DNA of 64,000 nucleotides from Aurantibacter_A sp965215845 (GTDB lineage: Bacteria > Bacteroidota > Bacteroidia > Flavobacteriales > Flavobacteriaceae). The notes beneath the pieces are model-generated. The model made no database searches. It worked only from the letters and a program-made list of their open reading frames with translations, and was not told the origin of the DNA. Shown one piece after another: positions 54,961-63,970 of this stretch. The stretch spans positions 1,550,001 to 1,614,000 of the forward strand of contig CBDCEL010000004.1 of the NCBI GenBank assembly GCA_965215845.1, written 5' to 3'. The position numbers and the translations under genes were made by a program. How positions within the stretch are numbered: the stretch's first letter is position 1; every line of letters begins with the position of its first letter.

Positions 54961-55449
54961 ATGAAAAACTTCCGAATAGAATTTAGATGGGCCTTGATTT
55001 TCTCCATTGCCATGTTGGTTTGGACGTATTTGGAAAAAGTTGTTGGTCTTCATGATGTTCATATTGACAAACACCCCATCTACACCAATATTTTCGCCGT
55101 TATTGCCATAGTCATCTATATTTTGGCGCTAAGAAACAAAAAGAAAGGCTTTTTTAATGGCATCATGAATTGGAAGCAAGGCTTCATTTCTGGTATAGTT
55201 CTAAGTGTTTTTATAGCGATAATGAGTCCGTTGGTCCAATACATCATAAGCACTTATATAACTCCCGACTATTTTAAGAATGCCATTGATTTTGTAGTCG
55301 AAAATGGAAAAATGTCACAAGAAAATGCCGAAGCCTACTTTAGCCTGAATAGTTATATGGTGCAAAGTGCCTTTGGGGCATTGACCCTGGGCTTGGTCAC
55401 TTCGGCCGTGGTCGCCTTTTTCGTAAAAAGCAAAAAATCTTCTAAATAA
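54961..55449 (+). CDS. DUF4199-like membrane protein
   Basis: 162 residues with about four hydrophobic helices (about 9-22, 36-53, 75-95, 135-155). Similar in length and layout to DUF4199 proteins, common in Bacteroidetes and without known function. 4 nt after the enoyl-CoA hydratase gene, hence co-transcribed. Confidence 0.7.
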   Translation: MKNFRIEFRWALIFSIAMLVWTYLEKVVGLHDVHIDKHPIYTNIFAVIAIVIYILALRNKKKGFFNGIMNWKQGFISGIVLSVFIAIMSPLVQYIISTYITPDYFKNAIDFVVENGKMSQENAEAYFSLNSYMVQSAFGALTLGLVTSAVVAFFVKSKKSSK

Positions 55450-55460
55450 AAAATAAGCTT

Positions 55461-55544
55461 ATGGGTGATTTGGTCTTTCCTTTGCTCGCTCTGTTCGTGG
55501 TGGTGGTCTATTTGATCAATCGGATTCGAAGAAGAAGAAAATAG
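55461..55544 (+). CDS. Tiny single-helix membrane protein A (27 aa)
   Basis: 27 codons from ATG 55461 to TAG 55544: a single hydrophobic helix LVFPLLALFVVVVYLI followed by a basic RIRRRRK tail, so probably a one-pass inner-membrane protein with the tail in the cytoplasm. A paralogue lies at 55598. Function unknown. It starts 11 nt after the DUF4199 stop. Confidence 0.6.
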   Translation: MGDLVFPLLALFVVVVYLINRIRRRRK

Positions 55545-55597
55545 ATTTTAAATAATAAGCTACCTTGATTTTCCGTTTAAGTCTTTTATTCAATACT

Positions 55598-55714
55598 ATG
55601 GAAATTCTCGACTTTATAAACGGAGACCTTCTTTTCCCGATCTTGGCACTTTTCGTTGTCGCTATTTACTTGATCAGAAGGGTAAGGGTTCGAAGAAAAT
55701 TCAAACGACGGTAA
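55598..55714 (+). CDS. Tiny single-helix membrane protein B (38 aa)
   Basis: 38 codons from ATG 55598 to TAA 55714. Core LLFPILALFVVAIYLI aligns with protein A and is followed by a longer basic tail RRVRVRRKFKRR. Shared residues use different codons (for example GDL as ggt gat ttg versus gga gac ctt), so the protein, not the DNA, is conserved. Function unknown. 52 nt before queD. Confidence 0.6.
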   Translation: MEILDFINGDLLFPILALFVVAIYLIRRVRVRRKFKRR

Positions 55715-55766
55715 TTTGATTATTGCCATTTCAAGAATTGCTACCTTTGGGCCATTAACTAATTGA

Positions 55767-56216
55767 ATGTCCAAGATTCGCGTTACAAAAGAATTCACCT
55801 TTGAAACCGGCCATGCGCTTTATGGTTACGATGGCAAATGTCGAAACGTTCACGGACATAGCTATAAACTCTCCGTGACCGTCATTGGGGAACCTATCGC
55901 TGATACATCAAATGTAAAGCTTGGAATGGTCATCGATTTTGGGGATTTAAAAAAGATCGTAAAAAAAGAGGTGGTCGATCCTTTTGACCATGCCACGGTT
56001 TTTAATAAAAATACGCCGCATATCGAGCTCGCTACAGAATTAAGTAGCCGTGGGCACAAAGTGATCCTGGCCGACTATCAGCCGACCAGCGAAAATATGG
56101 TAATCGATTTTGCACAAAAGCTGAAGGCCCGACTGCCCAAAAATATAAGCCTTCATTCTTTAAGGCTTCGCGAAACGGGAACGGCCTATGCCGAATGGCA
56201 TTCTGATGACAACTAG
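55767..56216 (+). CDS. queD: 6-carboxytetrahydropterin synthase (QueD/PTPS family)
   Basis: 149 residues. Zinc His residues in FETGHALYG and NVHGHSYKLSV; catalytic Cys in DGKCRNVHGH; DHATVFNKNTP near the active site and LRLRETGTAYAEW near the C-terminus. It makes the queuosine precursor carboxytetrahydropterin from dihydroneopterin triphosphate. Cytoplasmic. 47 nt upstream of lpxH. Confidence 0.9.
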   Translation: MSKIRVTKEFTFETGHALYGYDGKCRNVHGHSYKLSVTVIGEPIADTSNVKLGMVIDFGDLKKIVKKEVVDPFDHATVFNKNTPHIELATELSSRGHKVILADYQPTSENMVIDFAQKLKARLPKNISLHSLRLRETGTAYAEWHSDDN

Positions 56217-56263
56217 GCCCTAAAACCCTCCATCGGTTGGGGAATTATTATCTTTATGAGCAA

Positions 56264-57034
56264 ATGACATCCATTACTATTCCCGACGGCAAAAAGGTCT
56301 ATTTCGCCAGTGATAACCATCTTGGGGCACCAACCATGGAGCAAAGTCGCCCTCGTGAAAAGAAATTCGTGTCCTGGTTGGATGAGGTCAAAAAAGACGC
56401 CGCGGCCATTTTTTTATTGGGAGATCTATTTGACTTTTGGATGGAATATAAAACGGTCGTTCCCAAGGGTTTTACACGTACCTTGGGGAAGCTTGCCGAA
56501 ATCTCGGATGCCGGAATCCCCGTTTATTATTTTGTAGGAAATCACGATCTCTGGATGAACGGCTATTTCGAGGAAGAGTTGAATATTCCCGTTTTTCATA
56601 GACCGCAACGGTTCAAGCTGAACGAAACTACTTTTTTTATAGGTCATGGCGATGGTCTTGGGCCAGGGGACAAGGGTTATAAGCGAATGAAAAAGGTATT
56701 TACGAATCCCGTTTCAAAATGGTTTTACCGTTGGTTGCATCCTGACTGGGGTGTTCGTTTGGCACAATATTTCTCGGTGAAAAACAAATTGATTTCCGGG
56801 GATGATGATATCAAGTTCTTGGGTGAGGAAAAGGAATGGCTGGTGCAATATGCAAAACGTAAATTGGAGACACAACACTACGACCACTTCGTTTTTGGCC
56901 ATCGTCACCTTCCTTTGGAAATCGATCTTAGGGAAAATTCGAAATATACCAATCTGGGCGACTGGATTTCATACTACACCTACGCGGTTTTTGATGGCGA
57001 AAATCTGAGTTTGGAAAAATTTCAAATGGAATAG
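56264..57034 (+). CDS. lpxH: UDP-2,3-diacylglucosamine hydrolase
   Basis: 256 residues from ATG 56264 (an earlier ATG at 56237 adds nine residues). Metal motifs of calcineurin-type phosphatases: VYFASDNHLG (SDxHL-like), LLGDLFDFW, FVGNHDLW, IGHGDGLG and FGHRHLP. It hydrolyses UDP-diacylglucosamine in lipid A synthesis, cytoplasmic membrane face. Confidence 0.88.
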   Translation: MTSITIPDGKKVYFASDNHLGAPTMEQSRPREKKFVSWLDEVKKDAAAIFLLGDLFDFWMEYKTVVPKGFTRTLGKLAEISDAGIPVYYFVGNHDLWMNGYFEEELNIPVFHRPQRFKLNETTFFIGHGDGLGPGDKGYKRMKKVFTNPVSKWFYRWLHPDWGVRLAQYFSVKNKLISGDDDIKFLGEEKEWLVQYAKRKLETQHYDHFVFGHRHLPLEIDLRENSKYTNLGDWISYYTYAVFDGENLSLEKFQME

Positions 57035-57190
57035 CCTATTATTTGTATGCCCGACCGACGGGTTTGTAGGCACCTGTGCGAAGATGGTTCAAATGCCTTA
57101 ATTACAGCACATTGTAGTTGAGAACAGACCGCTTGGTACGTAAACTTCTGAAGGGTGCTTCAAAAAACACCATCCAAATCGAACATTGGC

Positions 57191-58879
57191 CTAGCGCAAG
57201 TCGCGTAATTTCAATTGTAAACTTACATTGCCCTGCCATTCATTTTCATCCAACGAAAAAACGGCATCGAAAGGATTGTTATCTTTTACCAGTATCAACT
57301 TATTCCCAAGATTGAAGCCGATAGCACCGATGGGTACACTTTTGTTCTGGATGATTGTGAGCTTCAAATGTTTGGCATCTTCGCCCACTCCCTTGGCATA
57401 ACCTGTATCTCTTATGTTTTCGGCCATAAAAACCGGAGTCATGTTTCCAGGGCCAAAAGGGGCAAATTGCTTCAAAATACGCATCAACTTTGGGGTAATG
57501 TCCTTGAGTTTTATCTGGGCATCTACAGAAACTTCGGGAGTGAGCAACCTAGTGTCGATGGTCTCAGAAACTACTTTTTCGAATTGTTCTTTAAAGTTTG
57601 AATACTGCTCCTCGTACAAGGTAAGGCCAGCGGCGTACTTATGTCCGCCGAATTGTTCGATATAATCCGAGCATCCTTGCAGGGCGTTGTACACATCGAA
57701 TCCCCTGACCGAACGTGCCGATGCCGCCAATTTATCCCCACTTTTCGTAAAAACCAGTGTGGGGCGATAATAGGTTTCGGTAAGCCTTGAGGCCACTATG
57801 CCGATTACCCCCTTGTGCCAAGTATCTTTGTAGACCACCGAGGTAAAACGCCCTTGTTCGTCATTGGCATCGATTTGGCTCAGTGCCTCTTCGGTAATTT
57901 TTTGGTCCAGTTCGCGACGGTCATAGTTGAATTTTTCAATTTCGGAGGCAATTTGTTCCGCTAAATCCAAATCTTCTTCTATCAATAGATTTACGGCATA
58001 CTGCCCATGTTTCATCCGACCGGCCGCATTGATACGTGGGGCAATTATGAAGACAACATCCGTAATGGTCAGTTCCGTTTTTTTGATTTGATTGATGATG
58101 GCCTTAAAACCGGTTCTTGGTCTCGAATTGATAACTTTTAGACCATAATAGGCCAAAACCCTATTCTCGCCCGTTATTGGAACAATATCGGCTCCTATGG
58201 CCGTCGCCACCAGATCAAGATATGGGTTGAGGTCTTCAATCGTTTCTCCCCGCTTAGAGGCCAATGCTTGAACTAGCTTAAACCCGACCCCACAGCCACA
58301 CAATTCGTCATAGGGATAGTTACAATCATCCCTTTTTGGGTCAAGAACGGCTACCGCATCTGGCAGTTGGGTTCCCGGTCGATGATGATCACAAATGATA
58401 AAGTCGATTCCCCTTTCTTTGGCATAGGCCACTTTGTCAATTGCCTTAACGCCGCAATCAAGGGCGATAATCAAGGAAAAACCGTTGTCATCGGCAAACT
58501 CGATGCCCTGTAATGAAATTCCATACCCTTCGGTATATCTGTCGGGGATATAGGTTGCGACATTTGGGTAAAAGTCTAATAAATAGGAAGAAACCAGGGC
58601 GACAGCGGTTGTGCCATCTACATCATAATCGCCAAAAACCAGAATATTTTCGTTATTGGAAATCGCCAACTCGATTCGGGAAACAGCAATGTCCATATCC
58701 TTCATCAAAAAAGGATCATGTAAATGGGAAAGTTGGGGTCGAAAGAACTTTTTAGCCTCATCATAGTTCGAAATTCCCCGTTGCAAAAGTAACTGTGCGA
58801 CCAATTTCGGCACATTGAGCGCTTGGGCCAAATGCCCAATCTCAGGTTGTTCGGGTTTGGGTTTTAATGTCCAGCGCAT
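57191..58879 (-). CDS. recJ: Single-stranded-DNA exonuclease
   Basis: 562 residues. DHH-phosphatase motifs VFGDYDVDGTTAVALV (Asp84, 86, 88) and ICDHHRPG (about 158), plus the DHHA1-type C-terminal half with GRMKHGQYAVNL and GGHKYAAG. 5'-to-3' exonuclease in RecF-type repair and mismatch repair. Its ATG is 61 nt before the OsmC stop (minus strand). Confidence 0.95.
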   Translation of the reverse strand: MRWTLKPKPEQPEIGHLAQALNVPKLVAQLLLQRGISNYDEAKKFFRPQLSHLHDPFLMKDMDIAVSRIELAISNNENILVFGDYDVDGTTAVALVSSYLLDFYPNVATYIPDRYTEGYGISLQGIEFADDNGFSLIIALDCGVKAIDKVAYAKERGIDFIICDHHRPGTQLPDAVAVLDPKRDDCNYPYDELCGCGVGFKLVQALASKRGETIEDLNPYLDLVATAIGADIVPITGENRVLAYYGLKVINSRPRTGFKAIINQIKKTELTITDVVFIIAPRINAAGRMKHGQYAVNLLIEEDLDLAEQIASEIEKFNYDRRELDQKITEEALSQIDANDEQGRFTSVVYKDTWHKGVIGIVASRLTETYYRPTLVFTKSGDKLAASARSVRGFDVYNALQGCSDYIEQFGGHKYAAGLTLYEEQYSNFKEQFEKVVSETIDTRLLTPEVSVDAQIKLKDITPKLMRILKQFAPFGPGNMTPVFMAENIRDTGYAKGVGEDAKHLKLTIIQNKSVPIGAIGFNLGNKLILVKDNNPFDAVFSLDENEWQGNVSLQLKLRDLR

Positions 58880-58940
58880 TTTTGCGTTTAAAGTTTCAAA
58901 TTCAAAGTTTCAGGTCTGAAGAAAACATTTCCCTTTGTTG

Positions 58941-59375
58941 TTAGTGGACCTTTTTGTGAAACATGGTCTTTATCTCCAAATCGGCAAATCTTCTGAACAT
59001 TTCCATGACCCCACAATATTTTTCAATGGATAGGTCGACCGCCCGCTGCAATTTTTTTTCATTTAGATTGTTTCCGTGAAAGTGATACTCAATGGTGACC
59101 CTATCATAGTACTTCGGGTGTTCATCGGTTAAGTTGGCAATGGTCTCAATGGTAAATTCATCGACCTCCAATTTCATTTTTTTTATCAATGAAGCGACAT
59201 CAAGGCCCGAACAACCGGCCAGCCCTGAAAGCATCAAAGCTTTGGGCCTGAGCCCCTTCCCTTCCCCTCCATCTTCGGGGCCTGCATCTATTGTAAGGTT
59301 CAGGCCAGAAGGATTGTTGCTTTCAAAGGCCATTCCCCCGAGCCATTTCGTCGTGATATGATTTGTTGCTCCCAT
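58941..59375 (-). CDS. OsmC-family peroxidase-like protein
   Basis: 144 residues from ATG 59375, giving MGATNHITTKWLGG; a frame running upstream to 59660 is unlike the family and overlaps the divergent CMD gene. GLRPKALMLSGLAGCSGLDV carries the first Cys, and the C-terminal SIEKYCGVMEMF the second, the OsmC/Ohr thiol pair. It probably reduces organic hydroperoxides. Upstream of recJ on the same strand. Confidence 0.88.
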   Translation of the reverse strand: MGATNHITTKWLGGMAFESNNPSGLNLTIDAGPEDGGEGKGLRPKALMLSGLAGCSGLDVASLIKKMKLEVDEFTIETIANLTDEHPKYYDRVTIEYHFHGNNLNEKKLQRAVDLSIEKYCGVMEMFRRFADLEIKTMFHKKVH

Positions 59376-59478
59376 AAATTTTCGTTTCTTGTGAAGGTTA
59401 AATGTACGATTTTTAAGGCGTTGCCAAACGCCCTGTTTAAGTTCGTGCCTCGTAATTCTAACTTCTAACCAAAACAAA

Positions 59479-60081
59479 ATGGCCTTAGTAAATCCGCTTG
59501 ACCCGAGCCATAGTCCTGAAACCGCAGAATTGGCTGAATTCTTCAACGAAACTTTGGGGTTTTGCCCCAATTCGGTTTTAACGATGCAGCATCGCCCAGC
59601 CATTTCAAAGGCCTTTATCAATCTTAACAAGGCCGTCATGGCAAACGAGGGTCGGGTCACCTCTGCCTTGAAGCGAATGATTGCCTGGGTAAGCAGTAAT
59701 GCAACAGGGTGTCGCTATTGCCAGGCCCATGCGATTCGCGCGGCAGAACGTTATGGCGCTGCGCAAGAGCAGCTCGATAATATTTGGGAATATCGCACGC
59801 ACCCAGCTTTTTCGGAGGCCGAACGGGCCGCCTTGGATTTTTCGTTGGCCGCCTCACAAGTACCCAACACGATGAACGCCCATATAAAAAACCGCTTGTA
59901 CGAGCATTGGAACGAAGGTGAAATCGTAGAAATGTTGGGCGTAATTTCCCTTTTCGGATTTCTCAACCGCTGGAACGATAGCATGGGAACTTCGATTGAA
60001 GAGGGTGCCGTTGAAAGTGGAGATCAGTATTTAAAAAAATATGGTTGGGAGAAGGGCAAGCATGATGGCAGTAGGTATTAG
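59479..60081 (+). CDS. Carboxymuconolactone decarboxylase-family protein (peroxidase-related)
   Basis: 200 residues. The CMD motif GCRYCQAHAIRAAERYG includes the CxxC...H redox site; the remainder is all-helical and typical of 'peroxidase-related' CMD proteins. Divergent from OsmC with about 100 nt between starts, so the pair may share a stress-responsive region. Cytoplasmic. Confidence 0.85.
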   Translation: MALVNPLDPSHSPETAELAEFFNETLGFCPNSVLTMQHRPAISKAFINLNKAVMANEGRVTSALKRMIAWVSSNATGCRYCQAHAIRAAERYGAAQEQLDNIWEYRTHPAFSEAERAALDFSLAASQVPNTMNAHIKNRLYEHWNEGEIVEMLGVISLFGFLNRWNDSMGTSIEEGAVESGDQYLKKYGWEKGKHDGSRY

Positions 60082-60153
60082 ATGGTAGATTTTAGATTGT
60101 CAACTATCACGTCGAGCCCTTCATCTACCCTCAAGACAATCTCTATCGGGGAG

Positions 60154-60726
60154 CTATTCTAAAAACGCCCTAATTTTTTTCTGTAAGTCAGGAATCACCT
60201 GCTCTTCAAACCAGGTATTTTTACTTAGCCAAAACCGATTTCGAGGCGAGGGGTGGGGCAACGGAAAATAGCTCGGCAAATAGTTTTTATAGGCCTTGAC
60301 CGTTTCGGTAAGATTTTTTTCTGCCTTTCTCTTCAAATATTCGTTCTGAGCATAGGTGCCAATGACAATAATCAATTCAAGGTTTTTCATTTTCTTAAAT
60401 AGGGACTCGTGCCATAAGGGTGCACATTCAGGTCGAGGTGGCAAGTCGCCTCCCTTGCCTTTTCCGGGATAACAAAATCCCATGGGGATCAAAGCAAACT
60501 TTTGCTCATCATAAAAATCGTCATCAGTAACCCCCAACCATTTCCGCAATTGCCGCCCGCTTGGATCATCCCAGGGCACCCCAGTTTCATGGACTTTCGT
60601 TCCCGGTGCCTGCCCGATAATGACAATCTTGGATTCGGGGTGGGCCGAAACTATAGGTCTTGGGCCCAAAGGCAAATGTGCTTTGCAAACTGCGCAGGCC
60701 CTAATTTCCGAGAGTAATTTTTTCAT
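60154..60726 (-). CDS. Uracil-DNA glycosylase family (Fe-S type)
   Basis: 190 residues. Motif IVIIGQAPGTKVHETGVPWD (uracil-pocket region) and a C-terminal LPHPSPRNRFW catalytic His region. Four Cys at 11, 14, 85 and 101 (CAVC, FCYP, PECAP) have the spacing of family-4-type [4Fe-4S] glycosylases. It excises uracil from DNA. Monocistronic on the minus strand. Confidence 0.87.
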   Translation of the reverse strand: MKKLLSEIRACAVCKAHLPLGPRPIVSAHPESKIVIIGQAPGTKVHETGVPWDDPSGRQLRKWLGVTDDDFYDEQKFALIPMGFCYPGKGKGGDLPPRPECAPLWHESLFKKMKNLELIIVIGTYAQNEYLKRKAEKNLTETVKAYKNYLPSYFPLPHPSPRNRFWLSKNTWFEEQVIPDLQKKIRAFLE

Positions 60727-60931
60727 GTTTGTCTAAATGTATAAAAAAGCCTAGCGAACACATATCACCATTAACATTATTCCTTCCCTTGTAAATCATA
60801 CCATAATTTGCTGAACACAACCAAAGCACATCAATCAGGGGATTGACATGCTTGAAAACATTACCAACTAAAACCAACGCTTGGCCCACGTTCTGATGGA
60901 ACATTTGATTTTAATTGATCCTATCTTACTT
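60727..60931. other. 205-nt spacer, nothing supported
   Basis: AT-rich gap upstream of the uracil-DNA glycosylase start and downstream of the SPW protein; no clear gene, terminator or promoter motif seen. Confidence 0.5.
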
Positions 60932-61288
60932 CTAGGCGATGGCAACCTCCGGTTTGTGAAGGCTAACAACAATAAGTACCGCAATACCATTGATCCAATA
61001 ATAGTAGGCATCGATTCCCTCGAATGAGAACATAAACGGTGCGAGAATAAATACCACCGCTACCAAAAAATCGACGATCAAGTGGAATCTATAAGGGATA
61101 ACCTTGACCACTCCTAGGTGATGATCGGTCAATAAGGTCAAAACAAGAGCCGCAATTCCCGTAGCAACCGAAAGTTGTATGGCCAAAGGGCTAGAATCTC
61201 CCAGACCTAAAAGGAAAGGAAGCGCTATCAGTGCTAGGGCAACTGGGTAATCTAAAAACGCGTGTATTCTCTTAGTTACGAATTTCAT
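60932..61288 (-). CDS. SPW-repeat-like membrane protein
   Basis: 118 residues. Four hydrophobic helices (about 12-28, 35-52, 70-88, 92-110) with YYYWINGIAVLIV near the end, resembling the SPW family of small membrane proteins in Bacteroidetes. Function unknown. 28 nt after the NTF2-like gene on the same strand. Confidence 0.65.
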   Translation of the reverse strand: MKFVTKRIHAFLDYPVALALIALPFLLGLGDSSPLAIQLSVATGIAALVLTLLTDHHLGVVKVIPYRFHLIVDFLVAVVFILAPFMFSFEGIDAYYYWINGIAVLIVVSLHKPEVAIA

Positions 61289-61316
61289 GATCTTAGTTTA
61301 AAAGTTAATACCCGTT

Positions 61317-61670
61317 TTAAGCCGCATTGAAGTATTCTTCCTGAACTACCTTTCCCTCGTCATTCCAAACACGTCTAATGATTTCGTGCCAGTAGATTTT
61401 ACTACCGTCTTTCATGCTAAAATCGAATGTAAATTCAGAAGCCGAAATGTTACCATTAACGAGGGAATGGTGATGGGTAATTCCGTTTACGGCGGCAATA
61501 GCTCCTGCAAAACTTTCCATTTTGGCCACCATTTCAGGCTTTCCATTTGTTCCACCATCCCCGTAATCCGAAGTGATGGCATTATCAGCGAAAAATTCTT
61601 TTACCGCGTCAACAATAGCTCCTTGAGCTACCATTGCATCCATTTTTGTTACTTGTGTTTTGATATTCAT
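61317..61670 (-). CDS. SnoaL/NTF2-like protein
   Basis: 117 residues, NTF2-like cone fold: VDAVKEFFADNAITSDYGDG, then GITHHHSLVNGNISASEFTFDF and KIYWHEIIRRVWNDEGKVV. A small binding or isomerase fold with unknown ligand. First of a two-gene unit with the SPW protein; the AraC regulator (61744) is next to it on the same strand and may control both. Confidence 0.78.
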   Translation of the reverse strand: MNIKTQVTKMDAMVAQGAIVDAVKEFFADNAITSDYGDGGTNGKPEMVAKMESFAGAIAAVNGITHHHSLVNGNISASEFTFDFSMKDGSKIYWHEIIRRVWNDEGKVVQEEYFNAA

Positions 61671-61743
61671 CTTTATCGTTTTTAGTGATTTTTACACTGC
61701 AAAGATGAAGTAGACGTGAAGTTTAAATGCTACAAAAAAGGCG

Positions 61744-62880
61744 CTAAGAGTTGTACTTTTCCGATTTGAATTCCGAGGGAGTTTTACCGGTATAATGTTT
61801 AAAGAAGTTCGAAAAGTGATTGGATTCCTCGAAACCCATTTGATATGCAATCTTATGAATCGGCATATCTTCGGCCAACTTAAGCTTGGAAGAAACTATC
61901 AATTCGTTGCGAATCAATTGCCCCAAGGAAGTATTCAGTTTATCGCGGGTTTTTTTGGACAGTGTTTTGACCGCGAGATTCATCTTATCGGCATAGAATT
62001 CCAATGAACGTTGTTGCTTATGATGTGATTTTATTAAACCAATTATATCTTGAACAAAAGTATCGCGCTCTTTAAAGTCAAAATTCATGCGAAACTCGGA
62101 AGGTGTAGTGCCCGTAGATTTCTTAAATACTTTATTGAAATACGCTGCATCCTTAAACCCCATCTCATAGGAAATCTCTTGTATGTTCTTATCGGTAAAC
62201 GCAATTTTACGTTTGCTTTCCACCAATTTTTTTTTACCCAGTAATTTGTTGATCGACAAACCGATTTTTTTGTGAACCAATGCCTGAGCGTCCACACCGT
62301 TTTCATTTATCAGTCTGACCAAATCTGAATTGGTCAGGTTATTACAAAATTGCTCGTCTATTACCTCCTTAACATCAAAGATTATTTGATATTCATTTTT
62401 GCTGGCGTTGAATGGATTTTGCCAATACCATTGCTTCGAAGAAATATCGATAATCTCTTGAGTATCCTTGGAAAAAACAGATTTATCCAAAAAACTCTTG
62501 CAGTCCGCACATTTTGCGAAATCAATGTAACCCAAGGATACGAGATGTTTAAAAAGAACGCGTACGTCTTTATTTCTGAACATGGTCTCGTCAGGAAATT
62601 CTATTTTTCGAACCTCAAAATCATCGGATAAGAACTTGATGTACTGGCCCTTTTCAAGGTAAATGGCCTTGTCTTGCCAATCAAAATAGTTTTCAAAATC
62701 AACCTGTATATTTCCGGTTCCCTTGAGGATGTGAATCAAGGTATAGCTGTCAATGAAATAAACCTTATCAATTTCCGGAAAAAACTTGGTGACCACGAAG
62801 TGTTGGTTTTTAGGTACTTGGTCGCAAAACCTTAAAAGTGCTGACAAGAAAAGCCTAGTTGCTCTTTCCCCCAACGACAA
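61744..62880 (-). CDS. AraC-family regulator with two AraC DNA-binding domains
   Basis: 378 residues if the TTG at 62880 is the start; no ATG lies near and other TTGs exist, so the start is uncertain. An N-terminal sensor region (about 1-170) precedes two AraC domains in tandem: about 180-265 with helix IQEISYEMGFKDAAYFNKVF and TGTTPSEFR, and about 277-374 with IHKIAYQMGFEESNHFSNFF and TGKTPSEF. Most AraC proteins have one such domain. Overlaps the rsmI 3' end by 26 nt. Confidence 0.8.
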   Translation of the reverse strand: MSLGERATRLFLSALLRFCDQVPKNQHFVVTKFFPEIDKVYFIDSYTLIHILKGTGNIQVDFENYFDWQDKAIYLEKGQYIKFLSDDFEVRKIEFPDETMFRNKDVRVLFKHLVSLGYIDFAKCADCKSFLDKSVFSKDTQEIIDISSKQWYWQNPFNASKNEYQIIFDVKEVIDEQFCNNLTNSDLVRLINENGVDAQALVHKKIGLSINKLLGKKKLVESKRKIAFTDKNIQEISYEMGFKDAAYFNKVFKKSTGTTPSEFRMNFDFKERDTFVQDIIGLIKSHHKQQRSLEFYADKMNLAVKTLSKKTRDKLNTSLGQLIRNELIVSSKLKLAEDMPIHKIAYQMGFEESNHFSNFFKHYTGKTPSEFKSEKYNS

Positions 62881-63529
62881 TTACGATTTCCCCTTTGGGC
62901 GGTTTCTCCGTATAATGTTTCAAAACTTCTTCAGCGCTTCCTCGAATGGTCTCCTCATAGATTTTTGTCAATTCACGGGAAACCGAAACGGGTCTGTCAG
63001 CACCAAAATACTCCACAAAATTGCCAAGCGTTTTGACCAACTTATGGGGCGACTCATAAAACACCATAGTTCTAGTTTCTTCACCAAGGGATTTTAAGCG
63101 CGTTTGTCTTCCTTTTTTGACCGGAAGAAATCCCTCGAAAACAAACTTATCATTTGGGAGTCCACTATTCACCAACGCGGGTATAAAAGCAGTCGCGCCG
63201 GGCAGACAGTCCACTTCAATTCCGTACTTGATGCATTCGCGGGTCAAGAGAAATCCGGGATCGGAGATTGCGGGGGTTCCGGCATCCGTTATCAGGGCAA
63301 TGGTCTCACCTCCTTTGATTCTTTTTGCAAGTGCCTCGACCATTTTATGCTCATTATGCATATGATGGCTTTGCATAGGGGTGTTAATCCCATAGTGTTG
63401 TAGAAGCCTTCCACTAGTGCGGGTATCTTCCGCCAAAATCAAATCGACTTCCTTAAGAATACGAATCGCGCGAAAGGTCATATCCTCAAGATTACCTATT
63501 GGAGTAGGCACTAAATATAATTTGCCCAT
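62855..63529 (-). CDS. rsmI: 16S rRNA (cytidine-1402-2'-O)-methyltransferase
   Basis: 224 residues. SAM motifs GKLYLVPTPIGNLEDMTFRA, LALITDAGTPAISDPGFLL and VFEGFLPVKKGRQ are those of RsmI (YraL). It methylates C1402 of 16S rRNA with RsmH. Cytoplasmic. 18 nt after the DoxX-like gene. Confidence 0.95.
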   Translation of the reverse strand: MGKLYLVPTPIGNLEDMTFRAIRILKEVDLILAEDTRTSGRLLQHYGINTPMQSHHMHNEHKMVEALAKRIKGGETIALITDAGTPAISDPGFLLTRECIKYGIEVDCLPGATAFIPALVNSGLPNDKFVFEGFLPVKKGRQTRLKSLGEETRTMVFYESPHKLVKTLGNFVEYFGADRPVSVSRELTKIYEETIRGSAEEVLKHYTEKPPKGEIVIVVGGKSN

Positions 63530-63547
63530 TAAAAAGTATTTCTGGCG

Positions 63548-63904
63548 TTAAGGACGCACTCTCTTACCCAAAAAGTAGGAGGAAAGTAAAAGCACCATCG
63601 CAATCAATGCGCCATATTGTTCTCCGTCATTAACCATAACATGTGCGAAAAAGGCCAATGTAATATTGAAGAAGAGCCCGGCATAAGCCCATTCTTTCAA
63701 TGCCCCTCCCTTGTTGCCCAAGATTACGGCGACTGCCGCAATCTTACAAATAGCCAAGGGATAAATTATCCAAGTTGGAAAGCCCAAACTCTCAAATACC
63801 AAGGTTACATCGGCATTTTTGACAAAATACATCGTTGCCGAACCTAAAAACATTAGGGATAACAACCCAGTAGCTATCCAATACACTATTCTTTGCGTTT
63901 TCAT
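63548..63904 (-). CDS. DoxX-like membrane protein
   Basis: 118 residues with four hydrophobic helices. TGLLSLMFLGSATMYFVKN and LGFPTWIIYPLAICKIAAV match DoxX-family proteins, small membrane proteins of uncertain role. First gene of a possible two-gene unit with rsmI. Confidence 0.8.
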   Translation of the reverse strand: MKTQRIVYWIATGLLSLMFLGSATMYFVKNADVTLVFESLGFPTWIIYPLAICKIAAVAVILGNKGGALKEWAYAGLFFNITLAFFAHVMVNDGEQYGALIAMVLLLSSYFLGKRVRP

Positions 63905-63950
63905 TTAATCTGTGTTTAGTTTATTAGAGGATAAGTCGAAAAAAATAAAA

Positions 63951-63970
63951 ACCCAACAATACTGTTGGGT
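63951..63970 (-). terminator. Terminator of a minus-strand gene beyond the window
   Basis: Stem ACCCAACA / TGTTGGGT; on the minus strand it is followed by TTTTTATTTTTTT. It should end a minus-strand gene whose 3' end lies at or beyond the right edge. Confidence 0.7.

Noticed and set aside
59376..59660. Extended N-terminus of the OsmC gene
   Set aside because: Overlaps the divergent CMD gene start and has no OsmC similarity.
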